Origin: Paracoccaceae bacterium
Lineage (GTDB): Bacteria; Pseudomonadota; Alphaproteobacteria; Rhodobacterales; Rhodobacteraceae
Direction: 5' to 3'
Assembly (NCBI GenBank): GCA_020425125.1
Contig: JAGQRV010000024.1
Coordinates: 1 to 55,299 of the forward strand
DNA length: 55,299 nt
Below are positions 35,866 through 44,549 of the stretch, piece after piece. The notes beneath the pieces were generated by a model. It was not told the DNA's origin. It did not search any database and saw only the letters and a list, made by a program, of their open reading frames with translations. Positions within the stretch are counted from its first letter, which is position 1; every line of letters starts with the position of its first letter. Both the position numbers and the translations under genes were made by a program.

Positions 35866-36332
35866 TGAAAGCCTCCAAAGCAGAACCCGGCCGACCGGGC
35901 AGCAGAATCACTCCCGCGGCCATGGAACATCGATATATTCGAAGATGCGAAAATAACAAGGGCGTGTGCTACCGCGACCCGCATCAATTCCCCGCAGGCC
36001 GCAGGGGCCAGCCGGGTGGAAATGATGCCCAACGCGAATCGTAGCACGCGCAACGACCACAGAGCCTGACCAAGGTGAATCCGGCAGCGGGACTTGGTGC
36101 CGCGTGCGCCTTTCATCTTTGGTTTGGGCGGAAAGCCGACCGTCGCCGCGACATTTGCAAGCGGCCGCAATGTGGAGCCAGTCGGAGGCGCCCTGTTGCA
36201 CTTGTCTGGATCGGGAAGCCGGCCGAGATGCTTGCCTCGATCCGCCATTTCGCGGTGTAGGGTCGGGCAAAGCTCCAGTGGAACTCCGCTTCCCACACAA
36301 TCATTCCGGATATGGCTGGCCAATTTGCAGAT
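35866..36332. other. Intergenic region with operator-like repeat
   Basis: 467 bases between the DUF2892 gene and the decayed isomerase gene. Apart from the repeat at 35935-35954 and the ribosome-binding site of the DUF2892 gene, no gene or RNA is recognised. Confidence 0.5.
35935..35954. promoter_or_regulatory. ATATTC-N8-GAAAAT operator-like repeat before DUF2892-RND genes
   Basis: It matches the repeat before cydD in the left arm (ATATTC) and the 8-bp spacer; the right arm is GAAAAT instead of GAATAT. It lies about 70 bases before the start codon of the DUF2892 gene. This suggests one regulator controls both the efflux genes and the cyd genes. Confidence 0.5.
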
Positions 36333-37269
36333 TTAGGCGACGGCTTCATCGCAGCGGTAGGTCTGCCGCTGGAAGCTAGGATACCCGTAGTTGCGGGCCT
36401 CATAGTCGATCCAGTCGTCGATCTCGCCGGAGGCGGCGCGCCAGACGGGATCGTCGATCTGGTTGCACTGGCAAGGGTTGCGCGCGGAGCGTGTCGTCGC
36501 AGGAAGCGGCCATTTCCGGCGAGAGGTTCAGACTCGGGTCGGCCTTGACGAGGATCTGCAGGATCGCGGCGAAATCGACCATGCCGTCGCCGCATGGGCG
36601 GGCCTGTACGTCAAGGCCGCCGGGCGCACGGGCCACAGAGGCGTCTTTGACATGCGTCCGGCGCACGAAGGGTGCAAGGCGGCGGGCGGCCCAGACCGGG
36701 TGCTCGCCTCTCTGGAGACCGTTGGCGGTGTCGAAGACTGCGCCGGTGCACGCCTCTACCACAGCCTCGATTAGCGCCAAGATCTCGATCGAGGTGATCT
36801 CGTCGTGTGTCTCCATGTTCATGTGCGAGCCGAGCGCGCGCAGGACCGGGGCAATGCGCTGCATCACCTTTTCCATCGCGGCCATCTGGTCGGCCCAGTC
36901 GATGTCGGTGCGGAATCGGTCGTTGGCGAAGCCGCCGGGATACCTGTCCTTGAAGTTGCCGAGCGAGATCCAGAGCGCATGGAGGCCGATCTCGGCGGGG
37001 ATGCCGGCATTGCCGGCGGCGCGCAGTCCGAACGCCTCGGCGCAGGCAAAGAGACTGATGTTGCCGAGACCGGCCTCTACGTAAAGATCCAGATCCTCAG
37101 CCTTGTCGCGCAGATCGCGTTGGAAGCCGGGGCCCAACGTCGGGCTCATGACGAGGACAGTGGGAAAGCAGATCCCGCCAAGGCCCATCTCGCGCACGTG
37201 GTCGAGGCCGGCCATCGGCCCGCGCTTGGTTGCATCAGGCAGTTTCTGCCAGTCGATACCCGGTTTCAT
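36333..37269 (-). pseudogene. Sugar phosphate isomerase/epimerase (TIM barrel), frameshifted
   Basis: An AP-endonuclease-2-like TIM-barrel protein related to IolE/UlaE-type isomerases. Typical pieces are LGNISLFACAEAFG, GSHMNMETHDEITS, FDTANGLQRGEHP and RRTHVKDASV, with metal-binding His/Glu/Asp residues visible. The N-terminal part is open from 37269 (MKPGIDWQKL). Near 36480-36495 the homologous reading moves to another frame, which continues as NPCQCNQIDDPVWRAASGEI and ends at a TAA at 36333-36335. One indel therefore breaks the gene. It is the first member of the decayed block. Confidence 0.75.
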
Positions 37270-37293
37270 CGATGATCTGTGTGTCGCGCGGCG

Positions 37294-38074
37294 TCAGGCG
37301 CCGCTGACCTTGGAGGCGAAGTGTTTCTCCAGAGAATGCTGGCCGACCGACGCCACCGTGGTGATGCCGAGGTACCAGATCGAGGCGACGAACAGGAGTT
37401 CCATCACCAGGAAGTTTGCAGCGTAAATCTGCTGCGCCTGGGTCAGCAGGTCGCGCATGCCGATCGCCTGGTTGACGTTCGGCCCAATGACCAGCCGCAC
37501 CGCCTGCGGCAGGATGATCGTCCACATGGTCTGGAACCGCCTGTGCCTCAGCGCCTGTGTCGCCTCGCGCTGGCCGCAGTCGACCGAGTTTAGGCCGCAA
37601 CCGATGATCCTCGGTCATTTTGACGGCCGCGAGCAGGCCCAGTGCCAAGAACCCGGCGGCGGCGGGCGTGACCAGGAGGTTGATGTCCAGACCCCCGATG
37701 CCGGGGATGAACAGGGCAATGTTGAAGCACAGGAAGATCTGCGCGATCTGCGGGACGCCGTGGAACCACCAGACGAAGCCTGCAGCGACGGCCTTCAGAA
37801 CGAAGTTGCTGCCTATCGCCATCGCAGCCAGGGCGCAGTCCGCTGCTATGCCGAACGGCATGGCGCCAAGGGTCGGCCCCAGCGTCAGCACCACGCCACT
37901 CAGGATGCGGGGGTCGACCAGGAAACCGGGGATTTCGCCCCATTGGACGCTTTGGCTTTGCGACACGACGATGGCCAGACCGCCCAGGACCAGGATGGCG
38001 ACGGTACCGGTGGAGATCTGTCCCCGATGGATGCGGAGGGGTGGGCGCGGCGGGGCGATGTCCGCAGCGGTCAT
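37294..38074 (-). pseudogene. Amino-acid-type ABC transporter permease, frameshifted
   Basis: It starts MTAADIAPPRPP at 38074, with several hydrophobic helices including ISTGTVAILVLGGLAIVV, and reads through AAVKMTE. Around 37605-37612 the frame breaks. The neighbouring frame continues IIGCGLNSVDCGQREATQAL, then TMWTIILPQAVRLVIGPNVN, the EAA-like loop of HisM/GlnP-type permeases, and ends HFASKVSGA at 37294. Without the frameshift it would be a full polar amino-acid permease. The start lies close to the end of the binding-protein remnant, as in an intact operon. Confidence 0.75.
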
Positions 38075-38412
38075 CAGATAAGTCCACCGGCATGCTGGCG
38101 GCATCGTTGACCTTGACGGTCTCGACGGCCGGCGGGGCCAGGCCCCATTTCTGCATGATCGCGCCGTAGGCGTCCGTGTCGACCATCTGCTGAAGCGCCC
38201 TAACCAGAGTGTCGCGCAGATCTGGACGGTCCTTGGAGGTCAGTGCGCCGAGGTAGCCGACGGCCAGCCGCACGTCCGGCAGCGCCTCCAGGCCGGCGCC
38301 GTTGCCGATCTGCTTGGCGGAGGTGCAAGCGCTTGTGTCCTAGTCATTCACCGTCACGTCGGCGCGGCGAGTGCGCACGGCCTGAAGCACCTCCCGCATC
38401 TTCGGCAGCGAC
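38075..38412 (-). pseudogene. C-terminal remnant of an amino-acid ABC substrate-binding protein
   Basis: The reading VRTRRADVTVND is followed by an in-frame TAG at 38340-38342, then by IGNGAGLEALPDVRLAVGYL and LVRALQQMVDTDAYGAIMQKWGL, the usual C-terminus of family-3 periplasmic binding proteins. The end near the permease start also looks frameshifted. The N-terminal two thirds are missing: homology stops near 38412, where an oppositely oriented ATPase fragment begins. Confidence 0.7.
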
Positions 38413-38800
38413 ATGAGCCGCATCGGCCTCTCGCACGTGTCCGAGACCGCCTGCACCATTCGGTTCTGGAAGATACCGACCGGGCCGGCGACGCGGGTCG
38501 GGACCCTCCTGAACCTGGTGCAGATGCGGGCCTTCGCGGACCGCTTTCCATCGCGCCCGTCGGGTAGTCAGCAGAAGCGGGTCTCCGTGGCCCGCGCCCT
38601 GGCGCCCGATCCGGCGGTACTGCTGATGCATGAACCGTTCGGCGCCCTCGACCGGGTGCCCAGGGCCGCGCTTCAGGCCGAGCTGGTACGGATGCTGGAA
38701 GAGGTCTGCATCACCACCATCATGGTCACCCGTGACCAGGAAGAGGCGATGGCCGTTCTGGTCGCCTTCACCGCGGTCCGAGCAGAACACCGCCGTGATG
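38413..38800 (+). pseudogene. Polyamine-type ABC transporter ATPase remnant
   Basis: A C-terminal ATPase fragment. PSGSQQKRVSVARALAPDP corresponds to the LSGGQQQRVALARAL signature, and LLMHEPFGALD to Walker B, with the catalytic-context Asp changed to His. VTRDQEEAM is the H-loop region with its His replaced by Arg. The Walker A half is absent. These lesions show it is not a working ATPase. The PotA-like layout matches the permease and binding-protein remnants that follow on the same strand. Confidence 0.7.
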
Positions 38801-39310
38801 GCCTGGACCGAGATCCATAGGTTATACGGTGGCAGCTACGAGGACAAGCAGCCGGTCCGGGACCCGATCAAGAAGGATGTCGACGAGCTGACCATCGCAA
38901 GCTAGTGCGACAACCAGATGGCGCTGTACCAGCAAGGCGAAATCGCGGTCTTCATGACCTCGTCCGGCAACCTCGCCCGCCTGAACGACCGCTGCCTGGA
39001 CTGCAAGTTCGCCAAGCCGGTCGGGGGATTCCCGGCCGTCCCGGTGTCGATCCACCTCGCCAAGGGCGCATCGAACCCGGGCGGCGTCTAGGCCGGCATG
39101 GATGGGGCGATCTCTGCTGCGGCCCGGGTCAAGATGGCGGAAGCAGCGGCAGCGATGATCCCGATGAACAGGGACGTCCCCTTTTCCGAGGAAGTCTCGC
39201 AGTTCATCAGCCCCGAGCAGGTCGCCGCGGCGGTCTATCCCAACTGGGCCACGATCGAGACCCATCGGGCCGTGTGGACCGAAACCTTCGATCGCACCGC
39301 CGCGACGTGA
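38795..39310 (+). pseudogene. Polyamine-type extracellular solute-binding protein remnant
   Basis: A single frame with two internal TAG codons (38903-38905 and 39089-39091). It reads TEIHRLYGGSYEDKQPV, then NQMALYQQGEIAVFMTSSGN, GGFPAVPVSIHLAKGASNPG and finally FISPEQVAAAVYPNWATIE, the C-terminal part of a PotD/PotF-type (family 1) binding protein. The N-terminus is missing. Confidence 0.7.
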
Positions 39311-39329
39311 GCGGGAAAGTTAGGTTGCG

Positions 39330-39798
39330 ATGATTCACAAGGATATTCTTCCAAGCCGGCCGCTGATCATTTGCATGACGCTGCTCATCAGCGAGCAGGG
39401 CATCAGCATTGCGCTGGTGCAGATCGAGATGCCGTTCCTGCCGCTACCGGTCTTTGCTGTCATCGACCGGGCCGAACGCGCGACGGCCGAGGCGGTCGAG
39501 ACCATGCGCGCGGGCGCCGAGGGCCTGGTTCAGCGCCGCGCTGCCGCAGATCGTTCCGGCGAGCCTGACCGGCTGAGTGCCGGTCGTCGCCGGCATGACC
39601 ACCTCGTGCGTGACGCAGAGCGTCGTCGGCGGCGCGCGCCTAATCTTTCTCCCGCAATACGTCTTCCGCCAGGCCGGCGTGCTGTTTCAGCAGCCGATGA
39701 CCGCAACGATCTCCATGCTTCTGCTCGGTTCGACCGGGATCATCATGCTGGCACTGGCCACGCTTGGCCGGCACAAGAGGTTGCAGGCACAAGGCTGA
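39330..39798 (+). pseudogene. PotB-like ABC permease remnant
   Basis: The first frame contains VQIEMPFLPLPVFAVIDRAE, matching the stretch before the EAA loop of spermidine/putrescine-type permeases. The homology then shifts frame and meets a TGA near 39575, before resuming as VVAGMTTSCVTQSVVGGARL and ending in a C-terminal helix with LGSTGIIMLALATLG. Several lesions and a missing N-terminal half make it non-functional. Confidence 0.65.
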
Positions 39799-39869
39799 GA
39801 ACAGGGTGCTCCGCCCGGCGGTTTCGGTCGGGTTCTACCGGTCTTCGTCTGGGGAGGCGGTATCCTGAG

Positions 39870-40500
39870 GTTGCTTTACTTCATCAGGCCGGTCGTGGTC
39901 GCCTTGGTGATGCCCTTCAACACAAGCGCCACCCCCGCCTTCCCGCCCAAAGGCTTCCCACTGCCCTGGTACGAGCGGCCGATTGACCCCACGCAGTCCG
40001 GAACGATCCATACGGGGCACTGAACTCGTTCCAGATTGCGCTGGCCATGGCCCGCGCGCCCCGCACGATGGTGACGGCTACCGAACCGATGCTGCAAGCG
40101 CCGCTGATGCACCCGGCGCTGGTCTATTCGCTCTCGGCGTTCCTGGCGCTCAGTCTCCTGGGTTTCGGCATATCGTTCTGAACCAACCTGCTCGGGCACA
40201 GCATCGTCTTTGCGCCGCTCATGCTCCGCACCGTCTGGGCCTTGCCGAACGCCAGAGTCCGGCGCTGGAGGAAGCCTCGGCCACACAGGGTGCCTTGGGG
40301 CCCCGGACCTTCGGGCGGGTCAGACTGCCGGGCATCTTCGCCGGCGGGTTCCTTGTGTTCATGCAATCGCTCGACAACGCCGACGTCACGCTCTTCCTCG
40401 GCCCGCCCGGACATCCGATGCTGCCCATGCGCCTGTTCGCCATGCTCAAGGAATGCCTCGACGACCGTGTCGCCGCCATCTCGGGCCTGCTCGTTCTGGC
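39870..40500 (+). pseudogene. PotC-like ABC permease remnant
   Basis: Pieces of one permease appear in different frames. ATPAFPPKGFPLPWYE is the typical periplasmic loop; SFQIALAMARAPRTMVTAT, LVYSLSAFLALSLLGFGISF with a TGA, and TNLLGHSIVFAPLMLRTVWAL follow. It resumes in another frame with LEEASATQGALGPRTFGRV (the EAA loop) and SLDNADVTLFLGPPGHPMLP. At about 40500 it runs directly into a peptidase sequence, indicating a deletion joint. Confidence 0.7.
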
Positions 40501-41529
40501 CGACATCCCCGGCGACTCCGGCCAGAAGACCATCGAGGCGACGGTGCGGCTGCTGACCGACATCGGCGCGCTGAGGGGCAGCATCGGCTTCATCGGCGAC
40601 AATCGGTCGGCGGCGTTCCGGTCGGCGCTGACGACGGTAATGCCGGGGGCGAACGTCTCGGACCAACACAGCATCCTCGACCGGATGCAGCGCAACCGCA
40701 CCCCGGCCAAGATCGCGGTCTTCCGTACCGCGGCGCAGCTTGTCAGCATCGCCACTCAGGCCGCCTATCACGTCGCCCGGCCCGGCGTGACCGATTACGA
40801 GCGCTACGCCGCCGTCACAATGGCGCAGATGGCCCGCGGCGGCGAGACCGGCGACGGCTGTCAGATCGGCGCCAACGAATGGGGGACGCATTGCGGCATG
40901 CCCTATGGCCGGCCGATGCCGCCCGGCGATCTGGCGAACCTCAATATCTCGAATGTCACCTACCAGGGCTACACCGCCAAGACCGCCCGCATGATCGCAT
41001 TCGGCCAACTCACCGACCGTCAGGAACTTGTGCTCGACGCCTGCACCCGCGGCGTCACGGCGGCCTGGAAGGTGATCCGACTGGGCACCCTTGTCCGCGA
41101 CCTGATGAACGCAGCCTTCGACAGCTACATCGAGGCCGGGCTGATCAAGGACTGCGAGGCCCGCACCATGCCCAACAACTGGAGCACCGGCTCGGACGGC
41201 GGCCGCGCGAAAACCCTGGCCGGAATGTTCCCGACACCGATTACGAAGCCCAGGGCCGCCAGCTGACGCACGTCTACCCCGCGACCTTCGGGCCGCACAC
41301 TCCGAATCTCGGCCATTCGGTCGGCAAGGCGGGCGGGCAGAACGCCTTCAACATTGCGTCGCACAACTACGGCAAGCTGGAAGAGGCTATGGTCTTCGTG
41401 ATGCACACCCAGTGGCTGGAGCCGGTCTCCGCCGGCTGCGACATCGGCGACATGTATGTCGTGACCGCCGACGGGTTCGAGAACCTCTCGCGCCATACCC
41501 CCCTCGACACGCATCGCGTGATGGCATGA
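40500..41529 (+). pseudogene. M24-family peptidase/creatinase-like remnant
   Basis: It follows the permease in the same open frame without its own start. TDIGALRGSIGFIGDNRSAA belongs to the N-terminal creatinase-like domain, and AAYHVARPGVTDYERYAAV through NISNVTYQGYTAKTARMIAFG to the pita-bread domain. Near 41220 the homology shifts frame to THVYPATFGPHTPNLGHSVG, ending in DMYVVTADGFENLSR. The metal-binding Asp and the final His-Glu pair of M24 enzymes are not recognisable, so it is dead even apart from the frameshift. Its TGA overlaps the start of the flavin reductase (ATGA). Confidence 0.7.
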
Positions 41530-41586
41530 ACAACCTGTCCTTCGACTTCGCCGAACTCACCCCAAAGGAACGCTACAGGCTGCTTC

Positions 41587-41596
41587 CGTAATGGGC
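41587..41596 (+). repeat. IS subterminal inverted repeat, transposase-3' side
   Basis: CGTAATGGGC, the exact reverse complement of 43023-43032, 2 bases inside the inferred element end. Confidence 0.8.
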
Positions 41597-41889
41597 CTCC
41601 TGCCGTCAAGCACTTCTTCCTGGGAGGGCTCCGCCCCGCTCGGTGTGGTGAATGATTGCGCCTGTCGGCCTCCACTGTCGCGCCGCCGGCTTCATGCTTC
41701 CGTCCGTGGTCGGCGCGCGGCCGCCACATCATGCCATCCAGGTGAGCCCCGAGCGCCTATCTGAAGAGCGTGCTTCACGTCCGAGGACGGGTCACGAGCA
41801 GCCTGCCGGCGTCATCGGGGTCCGCGTCCCGGCGACGGGACCTCGGAGAGCCGGTCGCCCTGCGCCGGCTCGAACTGGAGACGATAGGC
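41597..41889 (-). ncRNA. Putative bridge/seek RNA region of the IS
   Basis: 293 bases between the transposase stop and the inverted repeat, with no coding content. In IS1111-group elements the guide RNA that picks the target is made from this end. Read on the minus strand, bases 41805-41797 are CAGGCTGCT, identical to the nine bases of the target gene ending exactly at the insertion point (41576-41584). A CCGAT at about 41818-41814, a few bases upstream in the RNA, could pair with the other flank (GATCGG), but that match is short. The exact RNA ends cannot be seen. Confidence 0.6.
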
Positions 41890-42924
41890 TCAGGCGGTCC
41901 GGACATCCTCCTTGCCGAAGTGGAATGTCGTCCCGTCGAGCCACATGCGGTGGAGGACGGTGGCCAGCTTCCGCGCGACGGCGACGATTGCCCGGTTGAG
42001 CCCGCGCCGCTGGGCGACCCGCAGACCCCACGACCGGAGCCGCGAGACGCTCTGCGTCTGGGTCAGCATCGCCTGCGCGGCCTCATAGAGCATCGAGCGC
42101 ATCGTTCCGTCGCCGGCTTTGGTGATCCCGCCGGTGATGTCGGTCTCGCCGGATTGGTGTTTCTTCGGCGTCAGGCCAAAGTGCGCTCCGACCCGCTTCG
42201 AGGAGCGGAAGCGGCCGGGATCGTCGACCGCCGACGTGAAGGTGAGCGCCGTCAGCGGACCGACGCCCGGCACCGTCATCAGCCGGCGGCAGGTCGCTTC
42301 ATCCCGGGCAAGATCGCGTGCTCTCTTGTCGAGCGCCGTCATCTCCGTCCGCAGGGCGTCGCGAGCGCGCAGCATCGCCGCCGTCACCCGCTCGAGCATC
42401 GAATTGCCGCCGGCGAGTTCCTGCACCCGCTCGGCGAAGCGGCCCTTGCTGATGTTGCCGATCCTGAGCCCGAAGCCCCTGAGCACGCCGCGGAGCCCGA
42501 GCTCGATGTCGAGCATCTTGCTCTGGAGCAGCTTGCGCGCCGTCAGCAAAGCGCGCACCTCCTGGGCCGAGGTGGACTTGCAGTGCACCGGCCGGAACCA
42601 TCCCATTCGCAAGAGCTGCGCGATCCCGCACGCGTCGCGCCGATCGGTCTTGATCGGCATTGCCGAAAGCGCCGCCTTCACCTGCCGGGTTTCCATGAGG
42701 ACCACCTCGATGCCCGCCGCAGCCAGGCCAGCGTGAAGCCACTGCGACAAGGGTCCCGCCTCCATGCCGAGGAGCGTGACCGGATGGTCCAGGCGTCCCA
42801 AGATTAGCAGAAGCGCTTCGGGGTCGCTCGCAACCTTCGTCTCTCGCAGGATTTGGCCCGCGCGGTTCATCACGCAGACGCTCGACTGTTCCGGCGACAC
42901 GTCGATACCGACATACTGTTCCAC
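41890..42924 (-). CDS. IS110-family transposase (DEDD recombinase)
   Basis: A 344-residue transposase. The N-terminal RuvC-like DEDD domain shows YVGIDVSPEQSSVCV (first Asp), LLGMEAGPLSQWLH (Glu) and PIKTDRRDACGIAQLL (Asp pair). The C-terminal transposase_20 domain contains LMTVPGVGPLTALTFTSAVD, then FGLTPKKHQSGETDITGGI with the serine region thought to be catalytic. The start is a GTG at 42924 with GGGAGA upstream, giving VEQYVGIDVS; the open frame continues to 43332 across the element end and is not used. No frameshift or stop is seen, so the enzyme is probably active. Confidence 0.92.
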   Translation of the reverse strand: MEQYVGIDVSPEQSSVCVMNRAGQILRETKVASDPEALLLILGRLDHPVTLLGMEAGPLSQWLHAGLAAAGIEVVLMETRQVKAALSAMPIKTDRRDACGIAQLLRMGWFRPVHCKSTSAQEVRALLTARKLLQSKMLDIELGLRGVLRGFGLRIGNISKGRFAERVQELAGGNSMLERVTAAMLRARDALRTEMTALDKRARDLARDEATCRRLMTVPGVGPLTALTFTSAVDDPGRFRSSKRVGAHFGLTPKKHQSGETDITGGITKAGDGTMRSMLYEAAQAMLTQTQSVSRLRSWGLRVAQRRGLNRAIVAVARKLATVLHRMWLDGTTFHFGKEDVRTA

Positions 42925-43022
42925 GGCTGTCTCCCGTTGTTGGCCTGGGGCCGCGTCCGCGGACCCCGTTCGCTCCTTCATCCTGGGGGACAGCCACCGA
43001 CCTCGCCATCGGGGCGCGGCCC

Positions 43023-43032
43023 GCCCATTACG
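43023..43032 (-). repeat. IS subterminal inverted repeat, transposase-5' side
   Basis: GCCCATTACG on the plus strand, matching 41587-41596 in reverse complement, 6 bases inside the inferred element end. Confidence 0.8.
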
Positions 43033-43658
43033 ACATCTGATCGGCACGGTGATCCCGCGTGCGATCGCGCTCATCACCACGCTGTCGTCCGAGTCCCTCA
43101 GCTTCTTCGACATCCCGATCCACGCCTCGGCGATCATGGCCGTCGGCATCGAGAACAAGCGCGACGGCCAGCCAAACGACACCGCCGCCAACATCCTGGC
43201 GACGGGCGAGTTCACCGTCCACATCTCCGACCACGTCCTTGTCGACCAAATGAAGATCTGCCCGATTAAGTTTGCTGCGGACAGTCTGAAGCCCGGCGAC
43301 GGAGAGTTCATCCAGGTCCGCAGCCCCCGCATCCTCCGGGCACCGGCCGCCTTCGAATGCCACCTGGTTCAGACCGTTCCGGTCGCCCCGGCCCGCGTCA
43401 TCGTCCTCACCGAGGTCAAGCGCATGTTCGTGCGCGAAACGCTTGTCGATCCAAAGACCCTCTACGTCGACCAAGCTGCCGTTGGTCGCCTCGGTGGCCA
43501 CCTCTACGCCCGCTAACTCGACCAGTTCGAACGCGTGACGCCGACGGTAGAGCAGTTCATGGCTGCGTGCGACGGACGCTGACGCCCAACGGCCGCATCG
43601 CAACCCGGGCATTCGTTGCGATGCCGGTGAAGGTCCGCAAAGGGCCGGACGCTACGGC

Positions 43659-44549
43659 CTAATCCTCCGACGACGGTCCGTCTCGCGCGACCTGCGCTGA
43701 GGGCGGTAAGGCTGTGGCGGTCTTCTTCAGGCGGCGGGCCATCCGGCTCAGGGTGGCGTAGAGAGCAGCGGCCTCCGGGTTCCATGCGGCGACGGCCGCC
43801 TCCTGGCGACGCAGCACTTCGAGATCTCCCCGGGCGGCGGGTCCCGTAAGTGCGGCGGCGGGGCCGAGCCGCGACACGCTTTCGGATGTCCCCGCAAGAA
43901 GCGAGTTGCCGAGGCGCGCCGCGATCTCCGCGGACACGCCGGCGTCCGTCCAGGCTTCGCGGGCGATGGCCTGCAAGACAGTTGTGAAATTGTTCGAGAA
44001 GACCGCCGCCGCGTGGTAGAGCGCCTTCCGCTCGGGATCGACCGCGAACGGCAGGCCCTGCAATGCCGTGATCAGCCCGGCGACAAGCGCGGTTGCCGGC
44101 GCGTCGCCCTCGATCGCGCAACACGTGCCCGGAAACTGGCGCGCGGCAATCTCCGGATCCGCGAAGCTCAGAACCGGATGGCAGCTCGCGACGGACCAGC
44201 CGAGGTCACGCAGAGGGGCGAGCACGTCCGAAGACAGGAACCCGCTGCAATGCATGGCGACGGGAGCCACCGCATCCGAAGGCAATTTCTGCCCTCCTTG
44301 CGCCTCCGCGAGAGCCCGCGCGACAGACACGATCCGGTCATCCGGAACCGAGAGCACCCAGAGCTCCGCCGGGCCCATCTCCGCCATGCTTGAAACCGCG
44401 CGTCCCCGGCCCGAAACGGCGACCGCCGCTTCCGCGGATTGCAGGTGGCCAGACAGGACATCGGTCAGCTTCGCATCACGAACCGTCCCGACCAGGGACA
44501 TGAGCGTGCGCCCGACCTTGCCGGCGCCAATGATGTTCACCCGCAGCAT
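43659..44549 (-). CDS. Rossmann-fold DUF2520 protein
   Basis: A 296-residue protein with an N-terminal NAD(P)-binding fold (VNIIGAGKVGRTLMSLVG at residues 4-21), VLSVPDDRIVSVARAL near 66, VAMHCSGFLSSDVL near 97 and SCHPVLSFADPE near 122. The C-terminal DUF2520 helical domain has ALYHAAAVFSNNFTTVL near 178. It resembles 6-phosphogluconate/ketopantoate-type reductases, but no substrate is known. It is intact and marks the right edge of the decayed region. A short cysteine-rich reading frame is divergent from it. Confidence 0.85.
   Translation of the reverse strand: MLRVNIIGAGKVGRTLMSLVGTVRDAKLTDVLSGHLQSAEAAVAVSGRGRAVSSMAEMGPAELWVLSVPDDRIVSVARALAEAQGGQKLPSDAVAPVAMHCSGFLSSDVLAPLRDLGWSVASCHPVLSFADPEIAARQFPGTCCAIEGDAPATALVAGLITALQGLPFAVDPERKALYHAAAVFSNNFTTVLQAIAREAWTDAGVSAEIAARLGNSLLAGTSESVSRLGPAAALTGPAARGDLEVLRRQEAAVAAWNPEAAALYATLSRMARRLKKTATALPPSAQVARDGPSSED

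Larger units (their letters stand above)
41585..43038 (-). mobile_element. IS110-family element, IS1111-like layout, ~1454 bp
   Basis: Bounds are set by the restored flavin reductase frame; a CT dinucleotide precedes both ends, so they could equally be 41583-43036. Subterminal inverted repeats CGTAATGGGC (41587-41596) and GCCCATTACG (43023-43032) lie 2 and 6 bases from the ends. There is one transposase gene, an upstream leader of about 115 bases and a long 3' non-coding region of about 305 bases. Subterminal repeats plus a long non-coding region after the transposase are the IS1111-group pattern. No target duplication beyond the CT is seen. The element looks intact. Confidence 0.9.
41526..43582 (+). 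pseudogene. Flavin reductase-like gene interrupted by an IS element
   Basis: The 5' piece, 41526-41584, encodes MNNLSFDFAELTPKERYRLL. The 3' piece, from 43039, continues in the correct frame as IGTVIPRAIALITTLSSESL and runs through GQPNDTAANILATGEFTVHI and PAAFECHLVQTVPVAPARVI to YVDQAAVGRLGGHLYAR. Joined without the IS, the reading frame is open for 178 codons to a TAA at 43514-43516. Readable sequence (LDQFERVTPTVEQFMAACDG) continues past that TAA to a TGA at 43582, so the TAA may be a later nonsense mutation. The family uses FMN/FAD and NAD(P)H to supply reduced flavin to a monooxygenase. A few residues seem missing after TLSSE, so decay may have preceded the insertion. Confidence 0.8.

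Noticed and set aside
42925-43332. Longer start for the IS transposase
   Set aside because: The extension crosses the IS end into the flavin reductase and lacks transposase similarity; the GTG at 42924 has a ribosome-binding site and gives the usual family length.
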